From Planctomycetota bacterium (GTDB lineage: Bacteria > Planctomycetota > UBA11346), in contig JALHRW010000001.1 of the NCBI GenBank assembly GCA_022841245.1, positions 33,869-97,868 of the forward strand: a stretch of DNA of 64,000 nt, read 5' to 3'. Each line of letters opens with the position of its first letter. The stretch's first letter is position 1. This document shows positions 56,510 to 64,000 of this stretch, in pieces. The position numbers and the translations under genes are program-made. The notes beneath the pieces are model-generated. The model was not told the origin of the DNA, made no database searches, and saw only the letters and a program-made list of their open reading frames with translations.

Positions 56510-56825
56510 CGGCGTCCTCCACGGCGCGGAGCCGGCGGGTCGGGGCGAAGCGCGGGTCCTCGGCACGCTCCAGCCAGGTGGCCATGCGCTCCATCGCCTT
56601 GGCGTTGCGCTCCATGGCGCCCACCAGGGTCTCGCGGATCCACTTCTGCTGGCCGTCGATGGCGGCGCCCATGCGCTTCTCGCGCTGCCAGTCGCGCCAG
56701 AGGACGTAGGCCACGACCACGCCGGCAAGGCCCCACTGCGCCCAGAGCGATGGCTCGGTGGCATCAATCGGGGTCGCCGCGGCGAACAGCCCGACCATGC
56801 TCATCTTGGCGACGGTTTCGATCAT
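56493..56825 (-). CDS. phage small membrane protein (TM plus coiled region)
   Basis: Start MIETVAKMSMVGLFAAATPIDATEPSLWAQWGLAGVVVAYVLWRDWQREKRM. Confidence 0.6.
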   Translation of the reverse strand: MIETVAKMSMVGLFAAATPIDATEPSLWAQWGLAGVVVAYVLWRDWQREKRMGAAIDGQQKWIRETLVGAMERNAKAMERMATWLERAEDPRFAPTRRLRAVEDADGHHG

Positions 56826-57199
56826 GGGATGGTCTCCGTGGTCAGGTGCTTGGTGTGGATGCGGTAGCAGCGCCGGTTCGGGTCTGACCAGCGCCAGTGC
56901 GGCTCGCGGCCCGGGGCGAGTACCTCGTAGAGGTGGCGCTGGCCGCAAACCTCCTCGATCACCCGGTCGCCGCGCTGCGGCTGGCCGAAGCCGGCCAGGT
57001 GCGTCGCGGCGATCAGGTAGTCCCGGGCCTCGATCCGCTCGGTGACGCCCGGCCCGGTATCGAGCCGAAAGATCGTGCGGCCCACCGTGGCTGGGACCGC
57101 GACCTCCTGGGCACCTCGCCGGTAGATCACCGGCCGGGTGAAGAACCGCTCGCGCTGCTGGTCGAGCCAGTCGAGTCCGGCACCCAGGAGGTCTGCCAT
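56822..57199 (-). CDS. phage head-tail connector-like hypothetical protein
   Basis: Start MADLLGAGLDWLDQQRERFFTRPVIYRRG; 'WRWSDPNRRCYRIHTKHL'. Confidence 0.6.
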   Translation of the reverse strand: MADLLGAGLDWLDQQRERFFTRPVIYRRGAQEVAVPATVGRTIFRLDTGPGVTERIEARDYLIAATHLAGFGQPQRGDRVIEEVCGQRHLYEVLAPGREPHWRWSDPNRRCYRIHTKHLTTETIP

Positions 57200-57206
57200 G
57201 CCGTAC

Positions 57207-57536
57207 TCAGCGGTTGATGAGGACGCGAGCGGTGGCATCGGTGGCGGCCAGGTCTCGGGTCAGGACACCGCAGCGGAGGACGCCCGGCACGGCGCTGTCG
57301 CTGGTGACCTGGTTGGTCGCCGGGTTCCAGTAGGCCGGAGCCCAGGCCGTGCCGGCAACCCCGGCACTCGGCAGGTCCCAGACGCCCTCAATGGCGAGGC
57401 CGCCCAGGGCGTTGGCCGGGATGGGGCGCGGGGTAATGCCGATCAAGTGACCCAGCACCACGACGGCCCCGCAGGGCAGATCGGTGGCCGGGATGTGATC
57501 GACGGCATCGCCGTCATGGATGTAGATCGCGGGCAT
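57207..57536 (-). CDS. DUF2190-like phage protein
   Basis: 'GAVVVLGHLIGITPRPIPANALGGLAIEGVWDLP' immediately after capsid gene. Confidence 0.7.
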   Translation of the reverse strand: MPAIYIHDGDAVDHIPATDLPCGAVVVLGHLIGITPRPIPANALGGLAIEGVWDLPSAGVAGTAWAPAYWNPATNQVTSDSAVPGVLRCGVLTRDLAATDATARVLINR

Positions 57537-57577
57537 GTGCAGTCCTGGGTTGTGATGGTTGATGGGTCAGGCGGGCC

Positions 57578-58668
57578 TCAGGCCTCGCCCTTCGACTTCA
57601 TGCCGGCGCGCGGCTCCTGCAGGGCCACACCGAAGTCGTGGTAGCCGCGCATCTGCACGCCCAGGATGTTGAAGTCGGCTTGCGCCGTCTCGATCACCGG
57701 CGCCTCCTGGCCGTTGAGGAAGACCACCTCGATGACCGGCAGGTCGGCCGGCTCGGCGAGCAGATACCAGGCCTTCTGCGAGTTGCCGGCGTACTGCGGG
57801 TTGGACAGGTAGCGGCTGACCTCGGTCCGGAACTTACCCTGGTGGGGGTTGGCCACCGGGTACTTGGCGTTGGCCGTGGTCTCGCGCAGTTCCAGCGACT
57901 TGTTGAGCTGGCTGCCGAAGGCCGACAGCGCCGGCGGCACCAGGAGGATGGCCGGCATGGTGCCCAGCGGCTTGCCGTCCGGATCCACCTGCTCGAGGAA
58001 GGCGGTCTCCGCTTTGGTCAGACCGTCGATCGTGAGGGCGGTATCGGCACCGACGAGCAGGTTCTTGTTCGCGGCGTTGAAGAACCCGCCGTTGTTCAGG
58101 AAGGTCGACCAGAACACGTCGTTGATCTTGAGACCCGCCCCGCGACCGAGCTTCCTGGGCACGGTGGTGATGGCCCCGAGGTCGTCATTGATCAGGTCGC
58201 GGCGGTCGATCGACAGCATAAGGCCGTAGGTGTCGGCCTGGTTTTGGTACTTGGTCTCGCCCAAGGTGCCGTGCTTCAGTTCACCGCCGGGAGCGACCTT
58301 GTCGTACTGGTCCTTGCCGATCAGGCGGTAGCGGGTGATCGCCTTGAAGTCGGTCACCGGCCCGACGATGGCGATGTTGCGCCAGGTGCGCTCGACCGAG
58401 CCGAACCCTTCCAGGAGGAAGCGGTTGGCAACGTTCGAGAGGATGCCGCCGATGTCGATCGAGCTGAGCGCGCCGGCCTGGACGCCACCGGGGAAGGCGG
58501 CGCGCAGCACCTCGCGGGTGTCGCGGAAGCTGCGGCCCTGGTAGCGGCCGGCAGGTTGGCCTCGACCCACTCCGGGGAGCAGGCGAAGGCGACCACCGGG
58601 GCCGGATCGTCCGGGGCCAGGGGCGGGGCGGTGGCGAGGATCTTACGCGGCTCGGGCATCGAGGTCAT
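57578..58668 (-). pseudogene. phage major capsid protein, interrupted by an apparent 1-nt deletion
   Basis: Frame 58354.. gives MTSMPEPRKILATAPPLAPDDPAPVVAFACSPEWVEANLP, frame 57578..58570 gives GRYQGRSFRDTREVLRAAFPGGVQAGALSSIDIGGILSNVANRFLLEGF...; shift at about 58549-58552. Confidence 0.75.
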
Positions 58669-60163
58669 CTCCTGCATCGGAATTGGGGGTGTCGGGGGAG
58701 GGCGGCTGGGCGGGCGGGGTAGCGGTCGGCGTGGCGGCTGCCCCATCGGCAGGCTTCACCTCCAGGCCGAGTTCGCGCATGAGGCGCTGCTCACGCGCCC
58801 GCTGGCGCAGCTGGGCTTCCCAGTCCTGGCCCTTGCGGGCGTACTCGTCCGCCAACGTGGTCGTGTGGTTCTCCAGGCGCTTGCCCTGGGCATTGGCCTC
58901 CTTGAGCGGATCGACGTGCTCATGGCCGTCCCAGAACCACTGGTGCGACCAGTCGATGGTGCCGAAGCGTGCCGCGGCGCGGACCGTGATCGGCAGCAGG
59001 CCGTCGATCAGCACCGCCTCCGCCACCCAGGCGGCGAAGATGCGGTCGAGCACCTGCAGGGCCATGCGCGCCTGGTCGACGCGGATGGCCTTGTAGTAGG
59101 TCTGGTGGTCGAGCCGGCCGGAAGCGTAGTTGTAGCCGCTGCTGTTCCCGGCGGCGATGTTGAACGGCATGTTCAGGCAGCGGGCGATCTCGTTGAGGAT
59201 CTCGTGCTTGAACTCGGCGTAGGTGGTCGCGGGCTGCTCGGCCCGCATCTGCTCCATCTTCCAGCCGCCGGGCATGGTCAGCAGCGCCCGCTTCTCCAGG
59301 TTGATGGTGTCCATCGGCTCAACCTGATCGGCCTCGCCGCCGGCCGGCGCGTCGGTGTAGACGATGCCGGCGTAATCGGCGGCGGTCTCGGCCGCGGCAA
59401 GAACGGCCAACGTGTACCGGCGCAGCTGGGCGAAGAGCGGCAGCGCCGGCGTGATCTCTGGTACACCACGCCGCTGGCCGGGACGGTCGGGCCGGAAGAC
59501 GTGGATGATCGACGCCGCCGGCACCCGGATGGCCTCCGCGACCCAGCCCAGGGGTCCGCCCGGGTGGTGTTTGAGCACCTGGTACTCAACCGGGTTGCCG
59601 GCGGCGTCGAAAGCGATGCCGTCGATGGCGTTGGCGGTGGCGTCGACGCTCCCCAATGGGGTGGTGACCTGATCGGCCTCGATGAGTTTGATGTCCAGCT
59701 TCACCGGCCCGGGCAGGCCGGGATTGCTGGTCAGCAGGGCGAAGCCTTCGCCATCTTCGCACAAGGCGACGCGGAGATTGCGCAGCTTCTCGGCTAGATC
59801 GACGGTCCGCGCCCAGTCGATGAACGCGTGCTCAACCTGCCGGGCGTCGGCCCCGTCGATGCCCAGCAACTGCAGCCGCGGCCCGGTGCCGACCGTGTCG
59901 TTGGCCAGGGTGAGGACGATACCGCGGGCGTAGCTGTTGTTGGCGACCTCGTAGCGGGTCCGGTTCCGGAGGGTCCGGCGGACGGCCGGCGACGCCGCAG
60001 CGTCCGCCGACAGCCCGTCCGCCAGCGCCCAGTGACGGTGGTTGTCCTGATTGGTGATCGCGGCGTCGTAGCGCGCGCGGACCACCCGGTGACCCCCAGG
60101 GACGGCGGCGCTGGGACGGCCGATGGCCCGCAGGCCCTCGATGATCCGGCCGAACACGCTCAT
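58643..60163 (-). CDS. phage portal protein (lambda-type)
   Basis: 'RRTLRNRTRYEVANNSYARGIVLTLANDTVGTGPRLQ...AASIIHVFRPDRPGQRRGVPEI...'. Confidence 0.93.
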   Translation of the reverse strand: MSVFGRIIEGLRAIGRPSAAVPGGHRVVRARYDAAITNQDNHRHWALADGLSADAAASPAVRRTLRNRTRYEVANNSYARGIVLTLANDTVGTGPRLQLLGIDGADARQVEHAFIDWARTVDLAEKLRNLRVALCEDGEGFALLTSNPGLPGPVKLDIKLIEADQVTTPLGSVDATANAIDGIAFDAAGNPVEYQVLKHHPGGPLGWVAEAIRVPAASIIHVFRPDRPGQRRGVPEITPALPLFAQLRRYTLAVLAAAETAADYAGIVYTDAPAGGEADQVEPMDTINLEKRALLTMPGGWKMEQMRAEQPATTYAEFKHEILNEIARCLNMPFNIAAGNSSGYNYASGRLDHQTYYKAIRVDQARMALQVLDRIFAAWVAEAVLIDGLLPITVRAAARFGTIDWSHQWFWDGHEHVDPLKEANAQGKRLENHTTTLADEYARKGQDWEAQLRQRAREQRLMRELGLEVKPADGAAATPTATPPAQPPSPDTPNSDAGDDLDARAA

Positions 60164-60363
60164 GCCGCCCCCGGGGGGACGAGCTTGCTGATGATGATGC
60201 CCCTGCTGCGCGACCGCATCGCCCGCTTGGACGCCAGGTAGCGGTCTGCCGCGATCTGGTCGGGCAGGCTGTGCTGCTCGACCGAGCCGGCATCACCCTG
60301 GGCCTTCTTCGGGCCCTGGGCGTTCTGCTCGATGGCGGCTTCAGTGGGGGTCGGATCGGGCAT
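60160..60363 (-). CDS. phage small head-tail joining-like protein
   Basis: 67 aa 'DQIAADRYLASKRAMRSRSRGIIISKLVPPGAA' between terminase and portal. Confidence 0.65.
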   Translation of the reverse strand: MPDPTPTEAAIEQNAQGPKKAQGDAGSVEQHSLPDQIAADRYLASKRAMRSRSRGIIISKLVPPGAA

Positions 60364-60431
60364 GGGGGGTGGCGAGGCCCCCGCGTCATGCAGGCGTCCT
60401 CACTATGTTATATTTGCTACCACAGCGCATC

Positions 60432-62707
60432 TCATCCCGACTTTCTCCGCGCATGGAGCGAGGAGAGCCGGAGCCGGGGTTTCGCGAGACGGGGACCCTG
60501 GTCACTGGTTCCGGGCAGCGCTACCCCGACCAGTGACGCCGCCACCGCGCAGCCAACGACGCCGTCGAGCCAGTGGTTGTCGAAACCAGTCGGCCGCAGC
60601 TTCCATTCATCAACCTCGCGGCCACGGCCGCTGGTGCGGACCCGGTACTCAGCGGTGAGGTGCTCGGATAGCAGGCGGTGCCGTTCGGGATCATGGCCAT
60701 ACAGCGACAGGCATCCGGGATCGCCCATCGGCACGGCCAGGCGCGCCTGTACGAAGGACTTCCAGTGGTTGGTATCGTGGAGCAGGTGGCGGACGGTGCG
60801 GCGTCCGACGACGGTCGGGATACGCCAGTGATGGCCGACCCGGTCACCGCGCTTGCGCTGATACTCCTGAAACGGCAGCGAAGCGGCGCCGACGAAGCGG
60901 CCGTGGCTGGGCATCACGATCGCGTTGTGCGGTGACTGGCGGCAGAACTGGTACACGACGTCCGTGCTCTGCCCCCAGTTGGCGTCGATGAGCAAACGAT
61001 CGATGGCCATGGTGGCGCCATCATCGCGCTGCCAATTCCGCCCAGCAGATCACCAACGCAGTGCTCCAGCCCAGCATAGATCGCGCCTTCGACCCCGGCG
61101 TCCTTGGTCGCTGCTGCGAGGGTGATGCGCAGATCCCGCAGGGTGAAGTAGGGGCGCCGCTGATCCGGCCAGGTGCCGTAGTCGAGGACGTAACCGGTGA
61201 AGTCATCCTCCCAGGCGCAGACCACCCAGAACAGCGCCTTCTGCTGCACGTCGATGAACGCCGTGATGTGCTGCGCCTGACCGGGCACCTCGGCACGGCC
61301 CAAGCCGTTGAGCTTGGCCGCGATCTGCTCGGCCGTGAGCTCTTCGCCGGTGTCAGCGGTCTCGGGCAGCGGCTCGTTCTGGTACTCGGCGAAGAACGCG
61401 GCTTCGTCTTGCAGCCGCAGGTTCATGGCGTGCTGAATCGCCGACAGCTCATCGTGGTTGTGGCGCGCCGGCCACGCGACCACCGCGTCCGCGTCCATGC
61501 GCTCGCGGTTGGCCAGGTAGTAGGCGGTCGCATCGGCGAGACCGCGGCCAGCGCGCAGGCCGTCAGCGCGGTGCTTGGCGTAGATATCCCACAGCTTCGT
61601 GGCGGTGGGGAAGGCGTAGACCATCTTGGTCCGTTCGCCATTCCACTCCGGGTGCGTGTCTCGATCGAGAATCCGGTCGGCCATGTCGCCGGGCCGGATC
61701 ACGGTGCACGGCATGACGCCGGCAATCTTCTTCCCCGGTCCGGCCAAGCCGAGGACGGCGCCGGCGAGGATGGCCTCACGGTGCTGGCACTGGCTCAGGC
61801 TACGTGCGCTCTCGTCGGTCTGCGGATCATCGAGCACGACCAGGCTCGGGCGTGCGGCCCGGCCGTCAGACCGCTTGAACTTCATGCCGCGAATCCGCCC
61901 GGTGATGCCGGCAACCTTGACGATGGCACCAGAGGCTGGCGAGCCGGGGATCGTTGGCAGGACGATTTCCTTAGCCGTCCAACCGATGTGCGTTCGTTCG
62001 CCGCGGTACAACTGGCCGCCAGCGCGGTGCGGAATGCCCTCCAGGGCGTGGATGGGGAAGACGGCCTCGGGGAAGTCTGCCAGGAGCAGATCGTTGGTTT
62101 CCAGTTCAGTCTTGAGCGACTCGAGCATATCAGCTGCGTGGGCTTCATCGGAACCGATGAGCACGACGAAGTCACGGTGGCCATAGAGCGCCGCCCACAG
62201 GCACCCGATCTCGCAGAGCGACGATTTTCCAAAACCGCGCGGTGTCGCCATCGCGAACAGGCCGCCATGCAGCACGGCCTCCTCGATCTTGGCGATCACC
62301 CGCAGGTGATCATCCGACCAGGGGAGGCAAAACACGCTGGCGAAGTACGCCTCGCAGAAGTTGCGCAGATGACGTTCGCCAGCACCCCGCCGCTCGGGGT
62401 TCACCACCGTTGGCAGGTTGCCGATGTCGCGGCCGGCATCTGACATCTCTCGTTTGCGGTTGGCAGCGGCGGCCCGATGGGCGAGGTAGTCACGCTCCGG
62501 ATCTGCAACGGCTACTGGTGTGGCGAGGCGTTCCGCTACCCAGGCCAGGTAGCGGAAGAGATCGACCGTCCCCCCATCGCCGATCCGTAGCCCGGCCCTG
62601 GCGCGATGTCGACGCAAGCGCAGGTCGTGCAGGGCGACACCCTGCGCGGAGGAGTTGAGCAACCGGACCAGATCGCTGGGCCGCAGATGGCGGAGGTCAC
62701 GCATCAC
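60432..62707 (-). pseudogene. phage terminase (DNA-binding N-terminus plus large subunit), interrupted by an apparent 1-nt deletion
   Basis: ORF 60914..62707 has Walker-A-like 'ATPRGFGKSS' and 'LVVLDDPQTDESARS'; ORF 60432..61010 continues 'IDRLLIDANWGQSTDVVYQFCRQS'. Inserting one G at 61041-61043 joins them as DLLGRNWQRDDGATMAIDRLLIDANWGQ. Confidence 0.82.
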
Positions 62708-62918
62708 GGTGCCCCTCGCGGCGCGCCAGTTCCTGCAGCATCCAGGCGCCGTAGGCGATGAGGTTGATCGTGCCGTCAGGGTTGGCGGGTGCTCCAGCCG
62801 CTATATCGGCCTTGACGCGCTGGGCGTCCATGTGCCGGGCCCCAGCCCGATGCAGGACTGCGGCAGTCTGATCGAGGCTCAGGCGCGTCAGCCCACTGGC
62901 GCCGGGGTCAGCGCTCAT
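62697..62918 (-). CDS. phage hypothetical protein
   Basis: Start MSADPGASGLTRLSLDQTAAVLHRAGARHMDAQRVKADIAAG; overlaps terminase start. Confidence 0.6.
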   Translation of the reverse strand: MSADPGASGLTRLSLDQTAAVLHRAGARHMDAQRVKADIAAGAPANPDGTINLIAYGAWMLQELARREGHRDA

Positions 62919-63062
62919 GGCGACACGCGAGGGAACACTGTGCCCAAACTGTCTTACCCCATGCGACTGTTCCCTTGGGCCTTGGCATGCACGGATCGGC
63001 GGGAAGGAACCAAGTTCCCGGTCCATCGATACACTCCGGTAATACCACCGCAGGCGACACCA

Positions 63063-63311
63063 GGTGGGTATGGGTGGGTAAGGTGGGTAAGTGGGCGGTA
63101 AGTAGGAGATGTAAATATATATCATTATTATACTTACTTACTTTCCCACCTTTCCCACCTTTCCGCCCACCCTCTCGCCCGCACCACCACACCCCCGCGA
63201 GCGCGTGCGCGACCCCTGGGCGGAAAGGTGGGTAAGGTGGGTAAGGGTCTGCGCCCTGTGATGACATGGAGTTACGCATGGACTTACCCACCCTGCGGGG
63301 ACTTACCCACC
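63063..63311. repeat. four alternating-orientation clusters of GGTGGGTAA / GGTGGGAAA iteron-like repeats around an AT-rich core
   Basis: (+) 63063-63101, (-) 63132-63171, (+) 63218-63245, (-) 63282-63311; AT-rich core about 63110-63140. Confidence 0.85.
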
Positions 63312-64000
63312 AGGGCGGTAAGTCGGTAGATGGTGCGCGGGCGTCCGCCGCTGTCCTCGAGGTCAGCGACGATCTGCCCGGTCTGGATGAGGTTGGCGAT
63401 CACCTCGTCACGCTCCCGAGCGGGCAGGGCGCGGAGCGCTTTGGAGAACTGCTCCTGGCGGAGCCGCCCGCCCGCCTCCTGGATGGCGCGCAGGGCCCGC
63501 TTCTGGCGCGCGTCGAACTCGCTCTCGTAGACGTGAATGGCGGCCATGGCGAGCATGCGCCGGGTCTGGTGGGCGACGAGTTGCCACGCCCAGGCGACCC
63601 CCGGCTCGGTGATCTCGGGCCGCTCCTGCCGTTGACTGCAGGCGTAGATGAGGGCGAGCCGGCGGACCTTCTCGGCGCCACGCGCCCAGAGAGCCATGCC
63701 CATTTGGTCGCCGTCAGCCTCGCGCTCGGCGTAGTGGCGGTCGGCCTCGGCCCGGATCTGGCGCAGGAGGTCGGCGGCAGCTGGTGTAGCCGGCACGATC
63801 ACCGGCGACGGATGTACGAGGCCCAGGTTCGCCCCGGCGACCGGCGCGAAGGCGGCCCAGGCGCGCGCGATGACCAGGATCGGCTCCGGTACGTCCTGCG
63901 TGGTCGCTTCCTGCCCGGTGCCGCGCCGTCCCGCCTCCAGCACCAGCATGCGAGCGAAGAAGCCGTTGGAGAGCATCTTGGACGACAGTGATTCGTAGAA
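63284..64000 (-). CDS. DUF3987/YfjI-type (primase-helicase-like) protein C-terminal part, partial at right edge
   Basis: Frame open to 64000: FYESLSSKMLSNGFFARMLVLEAGRR...GMALWARGAEKVRRLALIYACSQ...ITEPGVAWAWQLVAHQTRRMLAM. Confidence 0.8.
   Translation of the reverse strand, partial: FYESLSSKMLSNGFFARMLVLEAGRRGTGQEATTQDVPEPILVIARAWAAFAPVAGANLGLVHPSPVIVPATPAAADLLRQIRAEADRHYAEREADGDQMGMALWARGAEKVRRLALIYACSQRQERPEITEPGVAWAWQLVAHQTRRMLAMAAIHVYESEFDARQKRALRAIQEAGGRLRQEQFSKALRALPARERDEVIANLIQTGQIVADLEDSGGRPRTIYRLTALVGKSPQGG

Larger units (their letters stand above)
46758..64000 (-). mobile_element. tailed-phage (siphovirus-type) prophage structural region, incomplete at right edge
   Basis: Continuous single-strand module: DUF3987, terminase, portal, capsid, DUF2190, tail tube, chaperones, tape measure, fibres. 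No integrase or att site identified in the window. Confidence 0.9.

Noticed and set aside
57638-59797. 719-aa plus-strand ORF across capsid and portal genes
   Set aside because: Antisense to well-supported phage structural genes; no domain signal.
62908-63291. ORFs 62908..63291 (-) and 62975..63235 (+) as genes
   Set aside because: Both are products of the iteron repeats (GKVGK / PYPPYPP-type low complexity) with no plausible start context.

Overview
GC-rich (roughly two-thirds G+C by eye) 64 kb window that looks like a PVC-superphylum bacterium (Planctomycetota/Verrucomicrobiota/Lentisphaerota-like; lineage inferred from gene content only). It has two parts. (A) 1-46.4 kb is host DNA: LacI-type regulators, a sugar/secreted-protein operon (MFS, M24-like peptidase, polysaccharide deacetylase), a lipoprotein esterase, two tandem secreted class I glutamine-amidotransferase-like proteins with PPC-like C-termini, an H-X9-DG prepilin, a five-gene pseudopilin operon resembling the Verru_Chthon cassette that ends in a kinase-like protein lacking catalytic residues and carrying LRRs, a giant FN3 protein, a 1738-aa GH2-like enzyme, an ECF sigma factor fused to a membrane/exported region, and several genome scars (IS3 relics, a duplicated pseudopilin fragment, a segmental tandem duplication). 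(B) 46.76-64 kb is one strand of a tailed-phage structural module (prophage, running off the right edge): primase/helicase-like DUF3987, terminase, portal, capsid, DUF2190, tail tube, tail-chaperone frameshift pair, tape measure and fibres. The most notable items are: a four-cluster inverted iteron array around an AT-rich core beside the phage DUF3987 gene (candidate origin); the degenerate kinase tied to the pseudopilin cassette; a shared LacI-type operator CTAACGTTAG; and four apparent 1-nt contractions in G/C-rich motifs confined to phage genes. No rRNA, tRNA or CRISPR array was recognised. All family assignments are from reading motifs; no database search was run.
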